From NCBI GenBank assembly GCA_017481065.1, contig JAFUPT010000120.1, positions 1 through 36,560 on the forward strand: a stretch of DNA of 36,560 nt, in the 5' to 3' direction. The DNA comes from Clostridia bacterium (GTDB taxonomy: Bacteria; Bacillota_A; Clostridia; Christensenellales; Aristaeellaceae). The notes beneath the pieces are model-generated. The model searched no databases. It saw only the letters and a list, made by a program, of their open reading frames with translations, and was not told where the DNA came from. The position numbers and the translations under genes are program-made. Every line of letters starts with the position of its first letter. Position 1 is the first letter of the stretch. Shown piece after piece: positions 1-5,754 of this stretch.

Positions 1-72
1 ATTATCATCAGCGCATGGCTGATAATATGGAAACGTCAAATCATCATAGATACGAGGTATCATAACGCTTAA
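1..72 (+). CDS. possible C-terminal tail of a gene entering from the left edge
   Basis: Frame 1 is open from the first base to a TAA at 70-72 and gives 23 residues rich in Ile and Trp, ending in a polar tail (DTRYHNA). This could be the end of a membrane protein. The stop falls inside a 20-bp palindrome, and an intrinsic terminator follows about 110 bases later, which fits a gene end. The stretch is too short to identify, and chance openness is quite possible. Confidence 0.2.
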   Translation: MIISAWLIIWKRQIIIDTRYHNA

Positions 73-87
73 ACAAATTTGTTTAAG
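68..87. repeat. perfect 20-bp palindrome CTTAAACAAATTTGTTTAAG
   Basis: The two 10-base halves are exact reverse complements with no spacer. It is AT-rich, overlaps the frame-1 stop, and has no T-tract, so it does not look like a classical terminator. It could be an operator or a gene-end hairpin. No function can be assigned. Confidence 0.5.
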
Positions 88-185
88 TTGCAATGCCGGG
101 CATCGAGTGGGAATAATTTGAATTGTCGCAGTGCACTCCCGCTTATCGCCTGTAGTGTAAAATCGCTTATCTTAGCAATAGATTC

Positions 186-225
186 AAGCCTTGAAGGGTT
201 AATCCCCTTTGAGGCTTATTTTTTT
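186..225 (+). terminator. rho-independent terminator
   Basis: A 13-bp stem (AAGCCTTGAAGGG paired with CCCTTTGAGGCTT, two G-U wobbles) closes a TTAATC loop and is followed by ATTTTTTT. This is a strong intrinsic terminator for transcription arriving from the left edge. No intact gene precedes it inside the window. Confidence 0.75.
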
Positions 226-407
226 GCGATATGGGGTCAAAAAACCTTGAAAACCGGCATTTTCGTCAATAAAATACATGTTTTATCAGCAAAATCGGCT
301 TCATAAACCCGCAAAGTTCGCATGTTTAGAAGAAGCCACAAAGGATAAAAGAATTTGCACCAAGCAGGATAAAGCATGTTGCACCGTCACATTGAAAAAC
401 TGCTCGA

Positions 408-438
408 AAGCCCCTGTTTTCAGGGGTTTTCGGTTTTC
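408..438 (+). terminator. probable small intrinsic terminator
   Basis: CCCCTG, a TTTT loop and CAGGGG form a short GC stem, extended by A-T pairs, followed by TTTTCGGTTTT. The shape is right for a weaker intrinsic terminator. No gene that it would serve was recognised between 226 and 408. Confidence 0.5.
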
Positions 439-550
439 AAAAAGGTCCCGTGATATAGATTTGATAAAGGGTGCCTCCGGACGCATTATTGCTTGTGTTC
501 CGGTTGGCTTGCAGGTTTGAACAAGGCCTGTACCCGCAAGTTTCCATACA

Positions 551-593
551 AAAAGCCATTGCTGATGAAATCCATCGGCAATGGCTTTTGGTC
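551..593. terminator. bidirectional-type terminator hairpin
   Basis: AAAAGCCATTGCTGATG (551-567) pairs with CATCGGCAATGGCTTTT (573-589) around a five-base loop, giving a stem of about 17 bp with one wobble. It has A-runs on the left and T-runs on the right, so it could stop transcription from either side. With the hairpins at 186 and 408 it makes three terminators within 400 bases, which suggests that genes once between them were lost. Confidence 0.65.
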
Positions 594-985
594 TTTTCCG
601 AGAAAAATTTGACCGGAATAGAGGCAGTTTGAAGCAGTTTGTGCATCAACAATACTCTATCTCGCATTGGAGGATGAATATCGCCGTCTGCAGGAGCGTT
701 TGTTCCGGATTTTCGGCGCGGAGGGAACTGATGAATTACACTTTGCAACCTCCGTCAAACAGCTCGGCGGCGGTCTGCAGGATATTTTCTTGTTTGGCGG
801 GGAAAGCGCGATGCTGCCCGACGGGCTGAGGAACGACGGCCATGCGCAATGCGCTGGTAAGCAATTTCTTTTCAAAACGCAGTTCCTCCTCCCCTATCCG
901 GGCAAGCCGGCGGCAATCCGCTTCTTGCCGGCGCAGGGCTGCTTTTCAAGCGGAAAAAGTCGTACGAATTGACACGAGCGGAATC
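594..985. other. gene-poor stretch, probably decayed
   Basis: No convincing gene was found here. The longest open frame (649-972, + strand) contains LEDEYRRLQERLFRIFG and looks protein-like at its start. However, it has only a TTG near its beginning, no ribosome site, and a compositionally odd second half. I could not match it to a family. It may be debris from the same locus as the exporter remnant that follows. Confidence 0.4.
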
Positions 986-1014
986 TTGACATGTTTTTAG
1001 TTTTAAAATATAAT
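986..1014 (+). promoter_or_regulatory. consensus sigma-70/sigma-A promoter TTGACA-17-TATAAT
   Basis: TTGACA at 986-991 and TATAAT at 1009-1014 are both perfect consensus hexamers at the optimal 17-base spacing, in a very AT-rich context. The expected start is near 1021, which is where the recognisable exporter remnant begins. The promoter should therefore transcribe the remnant as a leader and then the STAS-phosphatase-kinase operon. Confidence 0.8.
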
Positions 1015-1020
1015 TTTCGT

Positions 1021-1414
1021 ACACTGATGCGGCTTCTGCTGGGCTTTGAAACGCCTCAGAAGGGCGCTGTCTACTACGACGGCAAGGATCTGAACAGTAT
1101 CGACCTCAAATCCCTGCGGCGCAGAATCGGCACCGTGATGCAGAACGGCAAGCTGTTCTCCGGCGATATCTACTCCAATATCGTGATCTCCGCACCCTGG
1201 CTCACCCAGCGGCAACGCTTGATGATCGCCCGGGCCATTGCGCCAAAGCCGAAGATTCTGATGTTCGACGAAGCCACCTCCGCCCTGGACAACCTGACGC
1301 AGAAAGACGTTGCCGAATCCCTGGAGGGACTCAAGTGCACCCGCATTGTGATCGCTCATCGCACGCAACGGCTTCTTTGCAGAGCTGGTAGCACGCCAAC
1401 GGCTGGACGATTAA
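1021..1414 (+). pseudogene. remnant of an NHLM-type bacteriocin ABC exporter ATPase domain
   Basis: The translation matches the C-terminal nucleotide-binding domain of the NHLM/NHLP peptide export ABC proteins. It starts just after where the Walker A motif would be (TLMRLLLGFETP), continues through GTVMQNGKLFSGDIYSNIV, then jumps from SAPWLT straight to QRQRLMIARA. That in-frame deletion of about 40 codons removes the LSGGQ signature. Walker B and D-loop follow (ILMFDEATSALD). After CTRIVIAHR a second deletion with a frameshift leads into the family's usual tail, still readable in another frame as NGFFAELVARQRLDD with a TAA at 1412-1414. The peptidase, membrane and P-loop parts are missing, so it cannot work as an exporter. 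The family call rests on recalled family sequence; the deletions are inferred by comparison with that pattern. Confidence 0.8.
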
Positions 1415-1488
1415 AACATTTTTTGAGAAAACACCTTTTCAGGTTTGAAGACCTGATGAAAAGAAAAAACAAGATAAGGAGAATCGCA

Positions 1489-1785
1489 ATGAAGATTGAA
1501 AAGATTTTTGAAGGAACGAAGCTGACAATAACCCTGGCTGGCCGCATGGACACCGCAACCGCTCCCAAGCTGGAGGCAGAACTGCAGCAAAGCATTTCCG
1601 AGGTAAAGGAATTGGTGCTTGATCTTGCAGAACTGGAATATCTGTCTTCGGCAGGGCTGCGCGTGCTGCTGGGCGCCCAAAAAGTGATGAACCGCCAGGG
1701 CAGCATGGTGGTAAAGAACGTGAACGAGAGCATCTTGGAAATCTTTGAGGTCACTGGTTTTGTTGATATACTGACCATCGAGTAA
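1489..1785 (+). CDS. STAS-domain anti-sigma factor antagonist (SpoIIAA/RsbV-like)
   Basis: This 98-residue protein is a single STAS domain. Such proteins are phosphorylated by an RsbW/SpoIIAB-type kinase and reactivated by a PP2C phosphatase, and they release a sigma factor or other partner when unphosphorylated. It has the opening strand pattern (KLTITLAGRMDTATAP), the conserved phospho-acceptor segment (LDLAELEYLSSAGLRVLL, acceptor Ser in SSAG) and a C-terminal helix pair. The ATG at 1489 is chosen for its AAGGAG site and because the STAS domain starts there; the same frame is open further upstream into exporter debris. The phosphatase follows after 24 bases and the ATP-binding partner after that, so the three form a complete partner-switching module. 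The output partner is not in the window. Confidence 0.88.
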   Translation: MKIEKIFEGTKLTITLAGRMDTATAPKLEAELQQSISEVKELVLDLAELEYLSSAGLRVLLGAQKVMNRQGSMVVKNVNESILEIFEVTGFVDILTIE

Positions 1786-1809
1786 ACTGCGGGAGAAGAA
1801 GGGATTCCC

Positions 1810-3642
1810 ATGAATAAGAACAGAAAGAAAATATCGCGTTCCTTCCAGAACTGGCTTCTTTTGCTGGTTATTACAGCGTTTCTTGCTACCACGGTATTTC
1901 TGTGGATGTTTCAGACGCAATTGGCGCGAAATAATGCAGCCCGGCTCTTGGAACTGAACATCTCTGATGTGCGTGATGATATTCAGGACGCTTCTGATGC
2001 GAATCTGTTAAAGCTGACCAAACAAATTGCTGCATATCTGGATGCAGAGGAAAATATCAGTGCGGAATTGTTGGAAAGACTATGCCGCCGGTATTATGTG
2101 ACGGAGATCAACTGCATCGGTTCAGACGGCATCATTTTTGCCAGCACTTATCCGGATTTCCTGGGCTTCGATATGAGCAGCGGCGAACAGGCTGCGGAAT
2201 TTCTGGTGCTTCTCAATGGAGAAAATGAGTATGTGCAGCGGTATCAGCCCGTTTCATATGATGATTCCATCTCCCGCAAGTATGCAGGCGTTGTGCTGGA
2301 ACGCGGCGGTTTTGTACAGGTTGGCTATGGTTTTGATCGGTTTCAGAAAGACATTGACGAGTTTGTGGTGGGCGTGACCCGCAACCGCCATGTGGGCGAG
2401 GGCGGCTGCATCATCATTGCAGATGAAAATCAGAGTATTGTCAGCGACCGCAACGGAAACGAAGGCCAGGGTCTGGATGTAACCGGGATTCAGCTCGACA
2501 CTGCGGCGATAGCGCAGGGCGAGGTGTTTACTGCAGATGTGTATGGAGAGAGCTGCTACTGTATGTATAAAATACAGGAAGGCTATACCATTGTGGCTGT
2601 TATACCCCGGAGCGAAGCAGCCCTGTCCCGGAATGTATCCGTGGGAGTAACCACGGCCATGCAGGTCGTAATCTTTGCCGCCCTGTTCATTATGATCTTC
2701 GTGCTGGTGCAGAAGCTGGTGGTGGATAACATCCACAAGATCAACGGTTCCTTGGCCGCCATTACCGAAGGCAAGCTGGATACCGTGGTGGACGTTCGTT
2801 CCCACGAGGAATTTGCGCTGCTATCCGACGACATCAATTCTACTGTGGATACCTTAAAACGCTATATTTCCGATGCCGAGGCAAGAATAGACGCTGAGTT
2901 GGCATTTGCCAAGGCGATCCAGCATTCCGCATTGCCCTCCGTGTTCCCGCCGTTTCCCAACCGCAGGGAATTTGAAATCTGGGCGAGTATGGATACCGCA
3001 AAGGAAGTGGGCGGCGACTTCTACGATTTCTATTTTGTAGATGAGGAGCATCTGGCTTTCCTGATCGCCGATGTTTCTGGCAAGGGCATTCCAGCAGCCA
3101 TGTTTATGATGACGGCCAAAACGCTGCTGAAAAGCTATGCTGAATCCGGAATGAGCGTATCGGAGGTTCTCACCCAGGCAAACAACAAGCTTTGCGAGGG
3201 GAACGATGCGGGCATGTTTGTTACAGTATGGATGGGTTATCTGAATACCAGAACCGGCGAGGTGACCTATGCGAGTGCGGGCCATAATCCACCCTTTATT
3301 CGACGTGCCGACGGCAGCATAGAGTGCATCAAATCCCGTCCCGGTCTGGTGCTGGCTGGAATGGAGAATATACGTTACCGTACCAATACGATACGATTGG
3401 CGCAGGGAGATATTCTCTATCTCTATACTGATGGAGTCACCGAAGCCACGGACCTTGACAATGCCCTCTATGGCGAAGACAGATTGTGTGCAGCTCTACA
3501 GCGAGAGGCCAAGGCGGATGTTCGCTCCCTTTGTCAGTATGTGAAGGGCAGTGTAGACGCCTTTGCCGGGGAGGCCCCTCAATTTGACGATATCACAATG
3601 CTGGCCCTGCAATATAACCTTTCCAAGGAGGGTAACTTATGA
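1810..3642 (+). CDS. membrane sensor SpoIIE-family PP2C phosphatase with Cache-like and HAMP domains
   Basis: This 610-residue phosphatase should dephosphorylate the STAS protein encoded just upstream. A first membrane segment (about residues 16-35) and a second (about 280-303) enclose an extracellular region of about 240 residues. That region resembles a Cache-type sensor (DGIIFASTYPDFLGFDMS; later CIIIADENQSIVSDRNG). A HAMP linker follows (about 304-355) with a short coiled segment. The SpoIIE/PP2C catalytic domain fills about 375-605 with its metal-binding motifs intact: GGDFYDF near 402, IADVSGKGIPAAMF, SAGHNPP, YTDGVTEA and FDDITML. Length and order are typical of RsbU/SpoIIE-like sensor phosphatases. 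The stop overlaps the next start (ATGA), so translation is probably coupled. The signal sensed is unknown. Confidence 0.9.
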   Translation: MNKNRKKISRSFQNWLLLLVITAFLATTVFLWMFQTQLARNNAARLLELNISDVRDDIQDASDANLLKLTKQIAAYLDAEENISAELLERLCRRYYVTEINCIGSDGIIFASTYPDFLGFDMSSGEQAAEFLVLLNGENEYVQRYQPVSYDDSISRKYAGVVLERGGFVQVGYGFDRFQKDIDEFVVGVTRNRHVGEGGCIIIADENQSIVSDRNGNEGQGLDVTGIQLDTAAIAQGEVFTADVYGESCYCMYKIQEGYTIVAVIPRSEAALSRNVSVGVTTAMQVVIFAALFIMIFVLVQKLVVDNIHKINGSLAAITEGKLDTVVDVRSHEEFALLSDDINSTVDTLKRYISDAEARIDAELAFAKAIQHSALPSVFPPFPNRREFEIWASMDTAKEVGGDFYDFYFVDEEHLAFLIADVSGKGIPAAMFMMTAKTLLKSYAESGMSVSEVLTQANNKLCEGNDAGMFVTVWMGYLNTRTGEVTYASAGHNPPFIRRADGSIECIKSRPGLVLAGMENIRYRTNTIRLAQGDILYLYTDGVTEATDLDNALYGEDRLCAALQREAKADVRSLCQYVKGSVDAFAGEAPQFDDITMLALQYNLSKEGNL

Positions 3643-4046
3643 AAGAACTGAATATTGCGGCTACTGTTGAAAACATCCCGGTTGTGACAGCATTTGTAGA
3701 TGAGCAGCTGGAAGCGCTGGATTGCCCCGCAAAGGCTCAGCTTCAGATCAATATTGCCATCGACGAACTGTTTGGCAACATCGCCCAGTATGCATACAGT
3801 CCCGAGACTGGCAACGCTACCGTCCGAGTGGAGGTGATCGAGGAGCCTTTGTCGGTCGTCATTACCTTCATTGACGGCGGCGTACCCTATGATCCGCTGC
3901 AGGCAGCCGCTCCTGACACCGGCCTTTCAGCCGAGGAGCGTGTACCAGGCGGACTTGGCATCTATATCGTAAAAAAGTCCATGGACGAGATCTCATACGA
4001 ATACAAAGACGGCAAGAATATCCTGTCCATCATTAAAAAACTCTGA
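3639..4046 (+). CDS. RsbW/SpoIIAB-like ATP-binding anti-sigma regulatory kinase
   Basis: This 135-residue GHKL-type ATPase is the expected kinase and binding partner of the STAS protein. The N box is seen in INIAIDELFGNIAQYAY, the G1 box in FIDGGVPYDP and the G2 box in GGLGIYIVKKSMDE, all in order and at normal spacing. Its ATG overlaps the phosphatase stop by four bases. No sigma factor gene is adjacent. Such trios can act on a distant sigma factor or on a transporter; which applies here cannot be told from the sequence. The gene itself looks intact, unlike its flanks. Confidence 0.88.
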   Translation: MKELNIAATVENIPVVTAFVDEQLEALDCPAKAQLQINIAIDELFGNIAQYAYSPETGNATVRVEVIEEPLSVVITFIDGGVPYDPLQAAAPDTGLSAEERVPGGLGIYIVKKSMDEISYEYKDGKNILSIIKKL

Positions 4047-4070
4047 TCTCCGTAAGGGAGGCGAATACCC

Positions 4071-4187
4071 TTGGAGCTAAGCAAAGAATATATACTGACA
4101 AATGAATCGGCGGACGATATATCCGAACAGGTCACTGCATTTCTGACAGAACTCAAAACTGAAAGAAGGAATCTTCTTCATATCTGA
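4071..4187 (+). pseudogene. N-terminal fragment of an ATPase-like domain protein
   Basis: A GGGAGG site lies upstream of a TTG at 4071. The 38-residue reading (KEYILTNESADDISEQV, then FLTELKTERRNLLHI) ends in TGA. The pattern resembles the start of the histidine-kinase-like domain found at the N-terminus of some clostridial dicarboxylate symporters and related proteins, where a catalytic helix would normally follow RN.LRI. Here the frame stops at that point. I read it as a truncated gene that once followed the RsbW-like gene. The family assignment comes from memory and is tentative. Confidence 0.4.
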
Positions 4188-4254
4188 TTTGTTTTGGAAG
4201 ACTTGCGATACCCAAACAAGATATGGAATCATCAGATAGCCTGCGATATCTGAG

Positions 4255-4386
4255 ATGGTCAATGTGCATCTCTTCATCATCACCGCGCTGGTCTGCTTTG
4301 CGGCGTTCTCCGCGTTCTATGCGCTGGTGTATAAATTCACCTCGAATGTCTACTACGACATTGTGAGCAGAGCGAGGGAGCGCTGA
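4255..4386 (+). pseudogene. C-terminal fragment of a membrane protein, possibly an FtsX-type permease
   Basis: An open stretch of 43 residues holds one clear hydrophobic helix (HLFIITALVCFAAFSAFYAL) followed by a short cytoplasmic tail (VYKFTSNVYYDIVSRARER) and a stop. This looks like the last membrane segment and tail of an FtsX/MacB-type permease. No ribosome site or upstream domain remains. It is most likely debris. A free-standing small membrane protein is possible but less likely. Confidence 0.35.
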
Positions 4387-4416
4387 AGAAAGCCCGGGGC
4401 AAATTGGAGGACACGC

Positions 4417-4445
4417 TTGATTTCCCATAAACCTTGGGATACAAT
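4417..4445 (+). promoter_or_regulatory. probable promoter TTGATT-17-TACAAT
   Basis: TTGATT at 4417-4422 and TACAAT at 4440-4445 are separated by 17 bases. The expected start is near 4452, giving a leader of about 175 bases for the dehydrogenase gene. It lies just after the last fragment of the decayed region, where the base composition shifts to GC-rich. Confidence 0.6.
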
Positions 4446-4448
4446 AGG

Positions 4449-4590
4449 TTCAGGGGACGATTGATATGCTGGTTTCTGCCCGGGGGTACTATGCTTTGCC
4501 TGGCAGGGCAGAGGGATGGCAGTGTTCTTCCCCTGAAAGCGCATTGCAAAAGCCCCGGCGCAGAACAGCCTTTCGGGAGACGCGCCGTCC
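4449..4590 (+). ncRNA. candidate structured 5' leader of the dehydrogenase mRNA
   Basis: Several nested complementary segments are visible. TTCAGGGGA (4449-4457) pairs perfectly with TCCCCTGAA (4529-4537). Inside it TCTGCCC (4475-4481) pairs with GGGCAGA (4506-4512). A third helix can form between GGCGC (4557-4561) and GCGCC (4582-4586). The closing helix starts at the predicted transcription start. I do not recognise a known riboswitch class and see no T-rich terminator, so any control would act on translation. It may also be ordinary GC-rich pairing. Confidence 0.3.
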
Positions 4591-4627
4591 GGCGGCAAGA
4601 ATGAGATAAATTACATGGGAGGCGCGC

Positions 4628-5602
4628 ATGGCGGAGAGAGCACAGATTCCGGTACTGATCACCGGCGGCATGCCGGATTACCTTCTTCCCAGGATTGAAA
4701 TACCCGGATATGACTTCCGGCACATTGAAGACCCCTCCGATGCGGAGCTTGCGTGGGCCGAGGTGATCGTGGGTTTTCCGCCCATTCCCCGGCTGGCTGC
4801 CGCAGCCAGGCTCAAGTGGCTGCAGATTCCCTGGTCCGGCGCGGACGGCTATGCCGATCATCCCGATTTCCCCGGACATGTGGTTCTGACCAACGCCACC
4901 GGCGCATTTGGCCGTCCCATTGCGGAATATGCCTTTGCTGCGGTATTTGCGCTGATGCGGCGCTTCCACCTGTACCGCGACTGCCAGAACGCATGCCAGT
5001 GGCTGCGGCAGGGCGATGAAATGAGCCCCACCGGGAAGCATGTGCTGGTGATGGGCGCGGGCGATATCGGCACCCATGTAGCGGAGCTCTTCAAGAAATT
5101 TGACTGCACGGTAAGCGGCGTGCGGCGGGTTGCCCGGAAATGCCCGGAACATTTTGATTCCATAATCACACTGGAGGAAGCGGAGGCGGCGCTCCCCGGG
5201 GCGGACATCATCATCTGCGCGCTGCCCAGCACGCCGCTGACCCGGGGCTATTTCAACCGCGCCCGGCTGGGCATGCTCAAGCGCGACGCGATTTTTGTAA
5301 ACGTGGGCCGGGGCAGCCTGGTGGACCACGATGCGCTGGCGGAGCTATTGGTGGAGGACAGGATTTACGGCGCCGCGCTGGATGTGACGGACCCGGAGCC
5401 GCTGCCCGCGAACCATCCGCTGTGGAGCTGCCGGAACGCCATCATCACGCCCCACATCAGCGGCCAAACCTTTGCAGGCTTGAAAGAAAAGGAGGATTTC
5501 TTCTTCGCCCTGTGCCGGGAAAACCTGGAGCGCTACCGGGAAGGCAGGGCGCTTAAAAACCGGGTGGACCTGAGCACCGGCTACCGGGAAACCAGAGGAT
5601 AG
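4628..5602 (+). CDS. D-isomer-specific 2-hydroxyacid dehydrogenase
   Basis: This 324-residue NAD(P)-dependent dehydrogenase should interconvert a 2-oxoacid and its D-2-hydroxyacid; the exact substrate cannot be read from sequence. The Rossmann motif is in LVMGAGDIGTHVAELF (about residues 138-154). The catalytic set is complete: Arg in VNVGRGSLVDHDAL, Glu in VTDPEPLP and His in TPHISG. The N-terminal substrate domain is of normal size. The ATG at 4628 has a GGGAGG site six bases upstream. It is monocistronic, between its own promoter and a strong terminator. Glyoxylate/hydroxypyruvate reductase-like enzymes are the closest general group. No link to its neighbours is apparent. Confidence 0.88.
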   Translation: MAERAQIPVLITGGMPDYLLPRIEIPGYDFRHIEDPSDAELAWAEVIVGFPPIPRLAAAARLKWLQIPWSGADGYADHPDFPGHVVLTNATGAFGRPIAEYAFAAVFALMRRFHLYRDCQNACQWLRQGDEMSPTGKHVLVMGAGDIGTHVAELFKKFDCTVSGVRRVARKCPEHFDSIITLEEAEAALPGADIIICALPSTPLTRGYFNRARLGMLKRDAIFVNVGRGSLVDHDALAELLVEDRIYGAALDVTDPEPLPANHPLWSCRNAIITPHISGQTFAGLKEKEDFFFALCRENLERYREGRALKNRVDLSTGYRETRG

Positions 5603-5613
5603 GCAGATACGGA

Positions 5614-5649
5614 AAAACCGGCTTCTTCGCGGTAAGAAGCCGGTTTTTT
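5614..5649 (+). terminator. rho-independent terminator of the dehydrogenase gene
   Basis: AACCGGCTTCTT pairs exactly with AAGAAGCCGGTT around a CGCGGT loop and runs into TTTTTT. A matching A-run precedes it, so it may also work in reverse. It isolates the dehydrogenase from the metal ATPase. Confidence 0.85.
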
Positions 5650-5680
5650 GCGCAATAAAAGAGTTTACGAAGCCATACCC

Positions 5681-5709
5681 TTGACAAGGAGGCAATTATG
5701 TGTTTTAAT
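5681..5709 (+). promoter_or_regulatory. promoter of the metal ATPase gene, TTGACA-17-TTTAAT
   Basis: TTGACA (5681-5686) is a perfect -35 and TTTAAT (5704-5709) a good -10 at 17 bases. The palindromic operator begins five bases downstream, over the expected start site, which is where a repressor would block transcription. Confidence 0.7.
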
Positions 5710-5754
5710 AAACATATGAACAATCATTCATATATCAAGGAGGATGGATCATGA
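5698..5754 (+). CDS. possible 18-codon leader peptide upstream of the metal ATPase
   Basis: An AAGGAGG site sits five bases before the ATG at 5698. The reading MCFNKHMNNHSYIKEDGS ends in a TGA that overlaps the ATPase ATG as ATGA. It contains Cys, three His and Met, which are metal-ligand residues. However, the same bases include the -35/-10 region, so if the promoter at 5681 is the only one the peptide is not transcribed. Only an upstream start would make it real. Confidence 0.2.
   Translation: MCFNKHMNNHSYIKEDGS
5714..5733. promoter_or_regulatory. SmtB/ArsR-type metalloregulator operator
   Basis: ATATGAACAATCATTCATAT contains an exact inverted repeat (ATATGAA/TTCATAT) with a six-base centre. 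It closely follows the TGAACA-NN-type pattern known for SmtB, CzrA and CadC operators. Its place between promoter and ATPase start fits metal-inducible derepression. No ArsR/SmtB gene lies in the window, so the regulator would act from elsewhere. Confidence 0.6.

Noticed and set aside
649..972. Open frame beginning LYLALEDEYRRLQ as a gene
   Set aside because: There is no ribosome site and no proper start, the later part is compositionally odd, and no family is recognised. It is described only as probable debris.
991..1488. Treating the whole open frame 991-1785 as one ABC-STAS protein
   Set aside because: Its first codon lies within the -35 hexamer, the exporter part lacks Walker A and the signature motif, and the STAS gene has its own AAGGAG site and ATG at 1489. 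The fusion is kept only as a possibility in the findings.
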